Origin: Deltaproteobacteria bacterium
GTDB lineage: Bacteria; Myxococcota; Myxococcia; Myxococcales; 40CM-4-68-19
Direction of reading: 5' to 3'
Length of the DNA: 32,936 nucleotides
Assembly (NCBI GenBank): GCA_025358085.1
Contig: JANYKT010000062.1
Location: forward strand, 1 to 32,936
Shown here: piece after piece, positions 16,115-24,267 of the stretch
Layout: every line of letters starts with the position of its first letter
Numbering within the stretch: position 1 is the first letter of the stretch
Position numbers and translations under genes: made by a program
The notes under the pieces: model-generated
Told to the model about the DNA's origin: nothing
Databases searched by the model: none
Seen by the model: the letters and a program-made list of their open reading frames with translations, nothing else

Positions 16115-18021
16115 TGCTGGAGGGACTACCTTTGACAGGCTCTGAGATCCTGGCCGGGCTGGAAGATGCACGGCCGAACGTACGGGAGCAGGCCATCGCG
16201 CGGGCGGCGCAGGAAATTTCGCCCGAGGCGCTGGGCAAGCTGGTCGGCAATCAGGAGAATGCGGTCCTGCGCAACTCGGCGCTGGCGGCGCTCGAGCGGC
16301 AAGGGCCGTTTGCCGTGCCCCACCTGATGTCGTTGGCAGGCGAGAAAAACCTCGAAGTCGCGATGTTCGCCGTCCAGCTGCTCTCGCGCATCAAGGACCC
16401 TTCGACCGTCGCGGCGCTGCTGCCGCTGGTCGAGCACACCGACCCCAACATCGCGCAGGCGGCCATCGAGGCGCTCGGGGCCCTCAAGGCCCGCGACGCC
16501 GTGCCCGTGCTCATCCGCCGGCTCGACGCCGACCTCTGGCTGCAGTTCGCGGCGGTGGCTGCTCTCGGCGAGATCGCCGACGCTCGTGCCGTCGAGCCGC
16601 TGCTCGACGCCATCGCAAACGAGATGCTGTCCGAGCCTGCGGTCGAGGCGCTGGGCCGCATCGCCTCGCCCGAGTCGTTGCCGCGGCTGCTTGCGGTGCT
16701 GGCCGATCACGACCGGCTGCCGCTGCGCGACTACGTGCTGCGCGCGGCAGCGCTGGTGATCGAGGGCCACGCGGTGCCGCCCTCGGTCTTCACGCGCTTC
16801 CGCCGCAAGCTGCAGCTCGGCGACGCGCGGCAAGAGGCGCAGCTGGTGGATTACCTCGCGGGACTGATCGTCTCGGGCGAGATGGGTCTGGCGCGGGCCG
16901 CGGCGTCGCTTGCGCTCTCGGCCGAGCTGTCGCTGCTCTATCCGGCGGTTGTGCAGCGCGCACTCGAAGACGACGCGGAAGAGGCGCGCTGGACAGCCGC
17001 GCTCTGCCGCCGGCACGAGCGCACGCTGCGGTCGGCGCTGCTGGCGCTCTTGCGCAACGCCGACGCCCGCGTGCGCCGCGCGGCGCTGCTGGCTACGCAC
17101 GGCGACGCGGCCACCGTGTTGCCGCTGCTGAGGGATCCGGAGGTCGCCGTGCGCGCCGCCGCGTGCCAGGCGCTGGGCCGCAGCCGCGACGTGGCCGCCA
17201 TCCCCGCGCTGGTCGACAAACTTTCGGCGGGCGCCCCGCAGGAGGTGTCGGCCGCGGCCGAGGCGCTGGGCTGCATGCCGGGACAGAGCCTGCTCGCGCT
17301 CGCGCCTTTCCTCGAGGCGCCCGACCGGGTGCTCCTCGCGCTGGGCGTTCTGGAAGCAGCGAAGAGTCCACTCTTCGAGGACAAGGTCGTGGAGCTGCTC
17401 GATGCCGGGAGCGCGACGGTGCGCCGCGCGGCGCTGAGGGTGCTGGTCAACCTCGACCACATCGACTTCGAGGAGCAGCTGGTCCGCAAGCTGGAAGATC
17501 CCGACGAGCAGGTGCGCATCGAAGCGGTCGAGCTGATCGTGCGCAACGGCTCGTCCACTCGCGCGGAGCCGGCGCTGGTCGGGCTGCTCGGCGTCGGCGA
17601 CGAGCTGCGCTACCATGTCATCCGGGCCTTGGGGCGCCTGCGCGCCACCGGCGCGGCTCCGGCGCTGGAGGAGCTCTTCACGCGCGCGGGAGGTCACGAG
17701 CGGCTCGAGGTGGTGGCCGCGCTCATTCGCATCGCGGCGCCGGGGATATTGCCTTTTCTGCATGCGCGCCTCGCTGAGCCCGACACCGAACTCCGGCGCG
17801 TTGCCGCCGACGGCCTCGCGCGAGTCGCGACGGCGGCCGAGCTACCGCTCCTGCTCCAGCTCGCGTTGGACTCCGACTGGACACTGCGCAATCACGCTGG
17901 GTGGGGCTTGGGGCGGCTGGGGCTCGCTGCTGGCCGTGAGACACTGCTCGCGCTGGTTCGGGACACCGAGGCATTGGTGGCGCGCACGGCTCGCGCAGCG
18001 CTCGCCAAGCTACCTGCCTGA
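16114..18021 (+). CDS. HEAT-repeat protein
   Basis: Cytoplasmic scaffold of 635 residues made almost wholly of HEAT-like repeats with the xxDPxxxVRxxAxxALxxL rhythm: NVREQAIARAAQEIS (~23-37), DPNIAQAAIEALGALKARDA (~110-129), EVAVRAAACQALGRSRD (~342-358), DEQVRIEAVELIVRNG (~465-480) and ELRRVAADGLARVATAAELP (~556-575). Two start options exist. ATG at 16114 overlaps the previous stop (TGATG). A TTG at 16132 follows a strong GGAGGG site (16119-16124) at 7 bases and would remove six residues. I give the longer form. Because it closes the receiver-GAF-PATAN chain, it is a likely docking partner for those proteins (inference). Confidence 0.88.
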   Translation: MLEGLPLTGSEILAGLEDARPNVREQAIARAAQEISPEALGKLVGNQENAVLRNSALAALERQGPFAVPHLMSLAGEKNLEVAMFAVQLLSRIKDPSTVAALLPLVEHTDPNIAQAAIEALGALKARDAVPVLIRRLDADLWLQFAAVAALGEIADARAVEPLLDAIANEMLSEPAVEALGRIASPESLPRLLAVLADHDRLPLRDYVLRAAALVIEGHAVPPSVFTRFRRKLQLGDARQEAQLVDYLAGLIVSGEMGLARAAASLALSAELSLLYPAVVQRALEDDAEEARWTAALCRRHERTLRSALLALLRNADARVRRAALLATHGDAATVLPLLRDPEVAVRAAACQALGRSRDVAAIPALVDKLSAGAPQEVSAAAEALGCMPGQSLLALAPFLEAPDRVLLALGVLEAAKSPLFEDKVVELLDAGSATVRRAALRVLVNLDHIDFEEQLVRKLEDPDEQVRIEAVELIVRNGSSTRAEPALVGLLGVGDELRYHVIRALGRLRATGAAPALEELFTRAGGHERLEVVAALIRIAAPGILPFLHARLAEPDTELRRVAADGLARVATAAELPLLLQLALDSDWTLRNHAGWGLGRLGLAAGRETLLALVRDTEALVARTARAALAKLPA

Positions 18022-18077
18022 CGGCCTCGAAACCTCGGGCAATTGCGGAGCGCCAGCTCGATGGAGAACGTGTTTTA

Positions 18078-18662
18078 ATGCGAGTCTTCGTCAACTCTGT
18101 CGCTGCCGCGCTGCTGGTCGCCACTGCCGTGCAAGCTCGCATCGAGCGGCCGATGGGGCGCGCCCCGCGGCGTTCACAGCGGTCCCTGGAGCTTGTCGCT
18201 CCCAAATTGTGGCAGGACAAGCAGGGCGCCTTCGCGCTGGAGCGGCCCGAAGGTGATCGCTGGAGCTTCCAGGGAAGCGTGCGCGGGCCCGACGGCGGAA
18301 TGCTTCCCCTGCTAGCCCTGTCCGAGGACAGTGGTGCCCAGCTGGTCATACAAAATGCCGACGGCCTGACGAACGTCAAGGCTCTCACCCGGATGCTCGC
18401 GGAGCACTTGACCGAAGAGCAGCGCGTGCACGTCGAAGACATCGAGCGCGTGCTCGCGCGCGGCGGCGAGGCCTACGCGTTTTCCTTTACCGTGGCGGAT
18501 GAAGCGCGGGGCCGCGTCGCCGTGGTCAAGGCCGGCAACCATCTGGCGCTGGTGATCGCGTCCTGGCCCCTGGGGGCGCCGCCCACCGTGTCCGAAGACG
18601 TCGAGGAGATGATCGGCTCGCTGGGCCCGGTGCCGGGCGCCTTGCCTCCGGGAGCGTTCTAG
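18078..18662 (+). CDS. Exported hypothetical protein
   Basis: Protein of 194 residues with a signal peptide MRVFVNSVAAALLVATAVQA (likely cleavage after A20). The mature region has alternating beta strands and helices: APKLWQDKQGAFALERPEGD, SFQGSVRGPDGGMLPLLALS, a helix NVKALTRMLAEHLTEEQR and strands YAFSFTVAD and GRVAVVKAGNHLALVIASW. This resembles small periplasmic proteins that carry a single alpha/beta domain such as DcrB/PsbP-like folds, but I cannot name the family. Start at ATG 18078. It is 56 bases downstream of the HEAT gene and could be in the same transcript. A hairpin at 18662-18686 follows. Confidence 0.6.
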   Translation: MRVFVNSVAAALLVATAVQARIERPMGRAPRRSQRSLELVAPKLWQDKQGAFALERPEGDRWSFQGSVRGPDGGMLPLLALSEDSGAQLVIQNADGLTNVKALTRMLAEHLTEEQRVHVEDIERVLARGGEAYAFSFTVADEARGRVAVVKAGNHLALVIASWPLGAPPTVSEDVEEMIGSLGPVPGALPPGAF

Positions 18663-18686
18663 GCGACGCCCGAAGGGCGGCTCGCC
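18662..18686. terminator. Hairpin between convergent genes (probable bidirectional terminator)
   Basis: GGCGACGCCC-GAA-GGGCG-GC-TCGCC forms two 5-bp helices interrupted by a 2-base bulge. It lies exactly in the 29-base gap between the exported-protein stop and the stop of the minus-strand DUF2520 gene. No T-run follows on either strand, so it is either a weak intrinsic terminator or a processing barrier. Confidence 0.4.
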
Positions 18687-18691
18687 ATCGG

Positions 18692-19528
18692 TTATCGCCC
18701 GCGCCGCGGCAATGTGGCGGAGACCTGGTCAAGAGTCTCCGGAGGCGCCCGGTTTCCCTCCCGCGCCAGGCGCAGTGCGGCTCGTGCGAGCTCATCGTAG
18801 AGCGACAGCAAGTCCTTCGACAGGGCAGCGCGGTGGGAACGCACGGTAGCCGCATCGCCTCGCGCGAAGGGTCCGGTGAGTGCGCGCGGGGGCGGAAGGG
18901 CTTGCAGTTTCTTCAACGCGCCAAGGGAGAGTGGCAGCAGTGCCGCGCGAGCCTCGCCTTCAGTTGCACCCGTGGCCTTGCGGAATGCGAGCGCGGCTTC
19001 GGCGAAGAGCGCCACCACGCCGCCCGCTGCCAGCGTCGCAGCAGCGTGGTAGAGCGGCCGCGCCTCGTCGCCGACATCCAGCGGCGTAAGGCCGAGCGTG
19101 CGTGCGAGGTCTTCGAGCTTCTTTCGCGCGGCCAATGTCGATCCGGCAAGGCCCGCCGAGGCGCCGCGGAACGGCGTGCGCTCGCCGTGTACGATGGCGC
19201 GGAGCGGATGAAGCGACCCGACCGCGGCGCCCTGCTTGCGCGCGGACTCGAGCGCCAGGAGTGACAGCGCACCTGACAGGTGCACGACGAGCTGTCCGCG
19301 GCGGAAGCGCAACGTCTGGCAGAGGGGCTCGACCGCGGCGTCCTTGACTGCGAGCAGGACCAGGTCGAAACGATCGAGCGCGGGCAAAACGGTGGTCCAG
19401 CGAGCGCTAACTTTTTGCCAGCGCGGCAACGGCGAGCGGTTCCAGCGCAGGCCGACGCGACAACCCTCACGCGGCAGCGAGCGCGAGAGCGCCTGTCCCA
19501 CCGCGCCGCCGCCCAGGATTGCGATCAC
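18692..19528 (-). CDS. Rossmann-fold/DUF2520 dehydrogenase-like protein
   Basis: Protein of 278 residues, related to the 6-phosphogluconate-dehydrogenase-like group annotated DUF2520. N-terminal nucleotide-binding fold VIAILGGGAVGQALSRSL (GxGxxG, residues 1-18), followed by DLVLLAVKDAAVEPL and VVHLSGALSLLAL, SLHPLRAI (the SLHP motif typical of DUF2520), and a helical C-terminal dimer domain with LYHAAATLAAGGVVALF. GTG at 19526-19528 chosen because the Rossmann fold starts right there; the longer frame to 19621 runs into the Clp gene. The start is 16 bases after the Clp stop, so both are likely in one operon. The substrate is unknown. Confidence 0.8.
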   Translation of the reverse strand: MIAILGGGAVGQALSRSLPREGCRVGLRWNRSPLPRWQKVSARWTTVLPALDRFDLVLLAVKDAAVEPLCQTLRFRRGQLVVHLSGALSLLALESARKQGAAVGSLHPLRAIVHGERTPFRGASAGLAGSTLAARKKLEDLARTLGLTPLDVGDEARPLYHAAATLAAGGVVALFAEAALAFRKATGATEGEARAALLPLSLGALKKLQALPPPRALTGPFARGDAATVRSHRAALSKDLLSLYDELARAALRLAREGNRAPPETLDQVSATLPRRGR

Positions 19529-19544
19529 CTTGGGCCGCCGGCTG

Positions 19545-22163
19545 TCAAGCGAGGTCGCGGCGGAACTCGATGCCGCCCTGGGGCGCCGCGCACGCCAGCA
19601 GCTTTTCGCCAGCCCGGACACGGCCCGCGAGAATTTCGTCAGCGAGCGGCGACTCCACCAGCCGCTGGATGGTCTGCCGCATCGGCCGCGCGCCCAGCAA
19701 AGGCTGGAACCCGCCTGCGTCGATCAGGTGCTCGACCAGTCCGGGACCGGTGCGGAAGGCAATGCGACGCTCGTCCCAGAGCCTGCGCGACGAATCGGCC
19801 AGCAGCAATTGCGCGATGCGCGCGACCTCTTCCCGCGCCAGCGGCGCAAACACCAGCCGCTCGTCGAGGCGCGCCCAAAGCTCCGGCGCGAACCCGGCCC
19901 GGGCCTGCGCAAGCGCGCGAGCGGCCTGCGGATGCTCGGCCGGCGTGGGCGGCATGGTCCTCGCCAGCGCCGGGTCGTCGTTGACGAAACCGACCGCGCG
20001 GACCTCGCCGCCTCCGAAGGCAGCCGCGCCGAGATTGCTCGTGAGTACGAGGATGGTGCCGCTAAAGTCGATGCGACGTCCCCGGCCGTCGGTGAGCGCG
20101 CCTTCGTCGAGGACCTGCAGCAGAAGCTGCAGCACCGAGGGGTGCGCCTTCTCCACTTCGTCCAGAAGCACCACGCTCGCAGGCTTGCGCCGCACTGCCT
20201 CGGTAAGCTGGCCGCCTTCGCCATAGCCGACGTAGCCGGGCGGGGCGCCCACCAGCCGCGCCACCGAGTGCGGCTCGGCGTACTCAGAGAGATCGAGCCG
20301 CACCAGCTCCGCGTCGAGCTCCAGCGCCAGCGCCCGCGCGGTCTCGGTCTTGCCCACGCCCGAGGGTCCGACCAGCAGGAACGACGCCAGCGGCCGCTGC
20401 GCGCTGAAGCCGGCATAGTTGCGCCGGATGGCGCGCGCGATCACGCCGATGTTCGCCTCGTGCCCCACCACTCGCGCGGCCAGCCTTTGCTCGAGGCTCA
20501 GGTAGCGCTCGCCGTCGGGCGCGAGCAGGCGATCCTCGGGAAGCCCGGCCATGCGAGCCACCGCCCGGGCGACGTCGTCGCGCGAGACCTGGGTGCGGCC
20601 CTCTCGGCGCGCGCGAGAGCCGGCCAGATCGATGGCCGCGAATGCTTTGTCCGGCAGGCACCGATCGCGCACGTAGCGCGCTGTCAGGGCAGCCGCGGCC
20701 TCCAGCGCCTCGGGCGTGAACGAGACGTGGTGGTGTTCTTCATAGCGGCGGGCTGCCCCTTCAAGGATGCGCGCCGTCTCGCGCGGCGACGGCTCGCGCA
20801 CCAGCACCGGGACGAAGCGCCGCTCCAGCGCCGGGTCGCCCTGGATGTGCTTGCGGAACTCGTCATGAGTGGTGGCGCCGACGCAGGGGAACTCGCCGCG
20901 GGCGAGCGCCGCCTTCAGCTCGTTGGCCGCGTCCTGCGGACCTTCGCCAGCTGCGCCCGCGCCGATGAGCATGTGCAGCTCATCGATGAAAACGACCACG
21001 CGGCCCTCGGCGCGCCTGACCTCGTCCTTGATGCCCAGGAGCCGTTCGCTGAACGAGCCGCGCAGTTGCGTCCCGGCGACCAGTCCGCCGACGTCGAGCT
21101 CGATGATGACTCGCCGGTCGAAGACACCCTTGTGATGGTGTGCCCCCTGGCTTGCACCATCGTGGTTCCCCCATGGCGTTGCCACCAGCCGCTGCGCCAA
21201 ACCCTCGACGATGGCCGTCTTCCCCACGCCTGGTTCGCCCACCAGCACCGGATTGTTCGCGCGGCGCTTGCCGAGGATGTCGAGCACCTCTTCGACTTCG
21301 CGCTCGCGGCCCAACGCGGGGTCGAGCCGGCCTTGCGCGGCGAGCAAGGAAAGGTTTCGGCCGTGGGTGCAGAGGAAGGGGTACTCGCGCGGATCGAGCG
21401 TGTGGGCAGCGGCAGCGACGGCAGCCATTCTTGCGCTCGCGCCCAGGGCGGCGCTGCTGTTGGCGTCGGGGCCTGGCGCCAAAGAGACCCCGAGCGAGGG
21501 CGCGATGGGACGGCCGAGCGGGGAAGTCGATGCTGTGGAGGTCACCAAAGGCCCGCCGGAAAGAGGCGCGTAAGGATCGGGCGCGTCCGCCGGGGGTGGC
21601 AGCGTCGAGACTCGCGCGGGCGACGACGGCAGCGGCTGCGCGTAGGCGGGCGGTGCTCGCGGCGACTCGAATCGCGCGGTCGACCGCTGTTGTGCGGGCG
21701 GATGCGCGACCTTCACGTCGTCGGCCCCGGGAAAGCCCGGCCGCGCGCGCCGTCGCGGAGCCGCGCCAGTGAGATAGCCCAGCGCCGTGGTTCGCAGCGA
21801 AGCGACCGGCGGGGCGCACTTCTCCACCAGCGCCGCGGCCAGGGACCGCGACAGCCGCGTCAGCGCGACCAGTAGATGCAGCCCTTCGGCGCGCTCGCTC
21901 TGGCAATCGTCGGCCAGCTGCCGCGCACGATCCAGCGCCTGCGCGAAACTGCCGTCGGCTTCCTGCAGCGAAGGCTTGCGCGAGAGCTCGGCCAGCACCG
22001 CGTCCTCGTCGCAGCCCCTCTCGCGCAGGAGCGCATCAGCCGGTCCCGGCACAGTGAAGATCGCCAGCAGGAGATGGGCGGTTCCGGGGATCTGCGAGGC
22101 ACCCCGGGCAAGGTCTGCCGCCTCGGCGGCGATCTGCGAAAGTTCGGCTGAATCAATGGCCAT
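19545..22163 (-). CDS. ClpA/ClpC-like double AAA+ ATPase with long N-terminal linker
   Basis: Hexameric unfoldase, 872 residues. An N-domain-like region (1-130) contains a HLLLAIF motif near 30. A Pro/Ala/Ser linker of about 120 residues spans 135-258. D1: Walker A GEPGVGKT (309-316), Walker B FIDELH with D394/E395, arginine finger in LERRF near 449. D2: Walker A GPSGVGKT (599-606), Walker B LLDEVEKAH with D668/E669, pore loop GYVG (643-646). No ClpB coiled-coil middle domain is visible. AVGFVND at 724-726 stands where ClpA carries its ClpP-binding loop (IGL/F). In D1 the pore loop is AGTQLRG: Leu367 replaces the usual Tyr. A short His-rich insert (WGNHDGASQGAHHH) lies before it. Start ATG 22163 chosen for its N-domain match. 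The DUF2520 gene follows. Confidence 0.88.
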   Translation of the reverse strand: MAIDSAELSQIAAEAADLARGASQIPGTAHLLLAIFTVPGPADALLRERGCDEDAVLAELSRKPSLQEADGSFAQALDRARQLADDCQSERAEGLHLLVALTRLSRSLAAALVEKCAPPVASLRTTALGYLTGAAPRRRARPGFPGADDVKVAHPPAQQRSTARFESPRAPPAYAQPLPSSPARVSTLPPPADAPDPYAPLSGGPLVTSTASTSPLGRPIAPSLGVSLAPGPDANSSAALGASARMAAVAAAAHTLDPREYPFLCTHGRNLSLLAAQGRLDPALGREREVEEVLDILGKRRANNPVLVGEPGVGKTAIVEGLAQRLVATPWGNHDGASQGAHHHKGVFDRRVIIELDVGGLVAGTQLRGSFSERLLGIKDEVRRAEGRVVVFIDELHMLIGAGAAGEGPQDAANELKAALARGEFPCVGATTHDEFRKHIQGDPALERRFVPVLVREPSPRETARILEGAARRYEEHHHVSFTPEALEAAAALTARYVRDRCLPDKAFAAIDLAGSRARREGRTQVSRDDVARAVARMAGLPEDRLLAPDGERYLSLEQRLAARVVGHEANIGVIARAIRRNYAGFSAQRPLASFLLVGPSGVGKTETARALALELDAELVRLDLSEYAEPHSVARLVGAPPGYVGYGEGGQLTEAVRRKPASVVLLDEVEKAHPSVLQLLLQVLDEGALTDGRGRRIDFSGTILVLTSNLGAAAFGGGEVRAVGFVNDDPALARTMPPTPAEHPQAARALAQARAGFAPELWARLDERLVFAPLAREEVARIAQLLLADSSRRLWDERRIAFRTGPGLVEHLIDAGGFQPLLGARPMRQTIQRLVESPLADEILAGRVRAGEKLLACAAPQGGIEFRRDLA

Positions 22164-22362
22164 CGGTGCGGCGTACTCTCGCCCACGCCGATCGACACGC
22201 GCAAGCGGCAAGAGTGATGGGCGAGGTCGTGCTTCGCTGTGTCCCACCCCATTGTAAGTCGCGGGGTCGCGTCCCTAGGGTTCCGCTCGCGCCGCCAACA
22301 GCCCGTGCTGCCTGCCCATCGACAAGCGACGCCCAACGGATCCTTTACCACTGGAGTCACGC
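22164..22362. other. Divergent intergenic region between clp-like and esterase genes
   Basis: About 199 bases with no credible gene. It must hold promoters in both directions. A GGAG at about 22352-22355 acts as ribosome site for the esterase gene. I see no clear inverted repeat or -10/-35 box. Confidence 0.4.
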
Positions 22363-23457
22363 ATGCAGATGAATCGTACCAAGGCGATGGCCACGATCCT
22401 CGCAGCGCTCTTGCTCGCGCTGCCCGGAACGTCCGCGGCCAACACGGTGACGCAGAACCTGTCCTGGACCATCAACCGGCCGGGTGCGACGCAGAAGTAC
22501 CGCGTGGTCGCCTACGGCGACTCCATCTTCGCCGGCTATCACGGCAGCATTTCGTCAGTGGCGCGGCGGGCGGGGCCTTACGTCGACGCGGAGTACGCGC
22601 AGAAGACCTGGAACGCCAACATCGAGCTCTACCGTCGGACCAAGTCGGGCGCGGTGGCCTCGGATATTTACAACAACAAGATCGTCAACGAGCGCTCGTA
22701 CATGCAGGCCACCGACACGCGCGTCGTGATGTTCGAGATGTGCGGCAACGACTTCCTGCAGGCGCGCTCCACCTTCGCCGGCCAGAGCGGGACTTGCGAC
22801 TACAGCGTCATCGACAACGCGCTCGCGAACTGCACGAATTACCAGCAGGCTGCCATGCAATACATCAACGCCAACGCCTCGCCGAACACGAAGTTGAAGA
22901 TGATCGTGAACCTTTACTATCCGGGGTTCAACGGCGACAACGGGAACTCGAGTTGCAACGACCCGTCCTCGGGCGTACCGGTCAACAAGCAGACCAAGTT
23001 CCTGCCGTACATCGCGCACAGCAATTGGCGCGCCTGTAACGCCGCCGCGCAGCGCGGCTTCACCTGCGTGGATTCGTTCGCGCAATTCATGGGCGCGGAC
23101 TACGACTCCAACGGCGACGGCCTCATCGACTCCGAGGCGCTGCGCTACCAGGCAGGCGAGACCGAGGCGGCCTACGTGCAGCGCATCTCGGTGACGCTGC
23201 GGCCCACCCTGCGCGACGCCTCCACGCACTTCGCCAACGCCAGCACGAGCTACGACTACCTGCAGTCGGACAACACGCATCCGACCTATTCCGGCAACAC
23301 CATCTATGTCGGCTTTTTCGGCGGCACCGGCAGCGGCTCAGGCGCGCCCGACTACAGCGACGCGCAGCTGACCGGCGGGAAGAATCCGATCTGGAACCAG
23401 CTGGGGCACGAGCGCATGGGCTGGGCCACCTCGGCGTTTACGCCCGCTTCACCCTGA
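22363..23457 (+). CDS. Secreted SGNH/GDSL-type hydrolase with an EF-hand-like loop
   Basis: Exported esterase/lipase-like protein of 364 residues. The signal peptide (MNRTKAMATILAALLLALPGTSA) probably ends after residue 25. The four SGNH blocks are visible: GDSIFAGY with nucleophile S54, a glycine block in the region of 60-70, CGNDF with N129, and SDNTHPTYSG with D303 and H306. An unusual segment DYDSNGDGLIDSE (247-259) has the DxDxNGDGxIDxxE spacing of an EF-hand calcium loop, rare in this family. ATG 22363 follows GGAG at good spacing. The 3' end overlaps the convergent membrane-protein gene by 9 bases. The ester substrate is not predictable. Confidence 0.88.
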   Translation: MQMNRTKAMATILAALLLALPGTSAANTVTQNLSWTINRPGATQKYRVVAYGDSIFAGYHGSISSVARRAGPYVDAEYAQKTWNANIELYRRTKSGAVASDIYNNKIVNERSYMQATDTRVVMFEMCGNDFLQARSTFAGQSGTCDYSVIDNALANCTNYQQAAMQYINANASPNTKLKMIVNLYYPGFNGDNGNSSCNDPSSGVPVNKQTKFLPYIAHSNWRACNAAAQRGFTCVDSFAQFMGADYDSNGDGLIDSEALRYQAGETEAAYVQRISVTLRPTLRDASTHFANASTSYDYLQSDNTHPTYSGNTIYVGFFGGTGSGSGAPDYSDAQLTGGKNPIWNQLGHERMGWATSAFTPASP

Positions 23458-24240
23458 GAGTCCGGCTCCGAAGATCGCGGCGACGCCTCCGTAGAAGGCC
23501 AGCGCCGCCGCGATCTCGAGCGTCCACCGGACCGCTTTTGCCCGCCCTTTTGCGAGGCGGGTCGCGGGCACGGCGACCACTTCGACCAGCGCGCGCAGCG
23601 CCGCGGCAAAGATCAGCAGGTGGCTGAAGACGTAGAAGCTCACGCCCGCGAGCGTGTGCAGCCAGCGCGATAGGCCATACGAGTGGAACTCGCCGAGCAG
23701 GCCCCCGTAGGTGATGAACTGGTGCAGACGGAAGAGGATGAAGGTCACCACGGCAGGCACCGCGACCAGCTTGACGAGGGGCAGGTGCAGCTTTCGCGCG
23801 CGGTGGCGGACGCTCGCGTCGTCGAAACCCGGCAGGGGCGGCTGTCCGAGCGCAGCGAGCAGCGGCGCCGGATCGGCTGTGGTGACGCGCAAGGGGAAGA
23901 CCGCGCCCGAGCGCAGCACCAGCGCGAAGCCGTCCGCCGGTAGCGGCACGCGGAAGGGACGCAGCGCCTGCAGCGACCCGCGCGGGAGGGTCGCGCCCGC
24001 GCTCAGCCTGATCTGTCCGGCGTCGACGTCGAGAGTCTCTTCGCGAAACAACGCGCGGTCGAGCATCGCCGGCAGTGCCGAGAGGAAGAAGATGGAGCGG
24101 ACCAGCGCGGGTAGGGCGACACTTTCGGGGTCGCGCGCCAGCAGCACCGCGAGCCAGAGGAGGTTCGCTGCGGCCAGCACACGCAGGGCTGCGCTCGCGG
24201 CGCGCTGCCAGGGGTGCAGCAGGTGCACGCGAAATTTCAT
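23449..24240 (-). CDS. Polytopic inner-membrane protein of unknown function
   Basis: Protein of 263 residues, starting MKFRVHLLHPWQRAASAALR. Hydrophobic segments: about 15-34, 42-60, 150-172 (VKLVAVPAVVTFILFRLHQF), 191-215 (WLHTLAGVSFYVFSHLLIFAAAL) and 236-258. Between the first pair and the later ones lies a beta-rich cytoplasmic or periplasmic loop of about 80 residues (LFREETLDVDAGQIRLSAGA, RVPLPADGFALVLRSGAVFP). Not recognised as a named family. ATG at 24238-24240. The stop region overlaps the esterase end by 9 bases on the other strand, and the start is only 27 bases from the divergent gene at 24268. Confidence 0.65.
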   Translation of the reverse strand: MKFRVHLLHPWQRAASAALRVLAAANLLWLAVLLARDPESVALPALVRSIFFLSALPAMLDRALFREETLDVDAGQIRLSAGATLPRGSLQALRPFRVPLPADGFALVLRSGAVFPLRVTTADPAPLLAALGQPPLPGFDDASVRHRARKLHLPLVKLVAVPAVVTFILFRLHQFITYGGLLGEFHSYGLSRWLHTLAGVSFYVFSHLLIFAAALRALVEVVAVPATRLAKGRAKAVRWTLEIAAALAFYGGVAAIFGAGLSG

Positions 24241-24267
24241 CAGCTGCGGATATAGTCGATTCCGCTC

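Noticed and set aside
19236-21875. 879-codon plus-strand frame
   Set aside because: Antisense to the Clp-like and DUF2520 genes, which have recognisable motifs; the frame's translation is Arg/His-rich with no domain.
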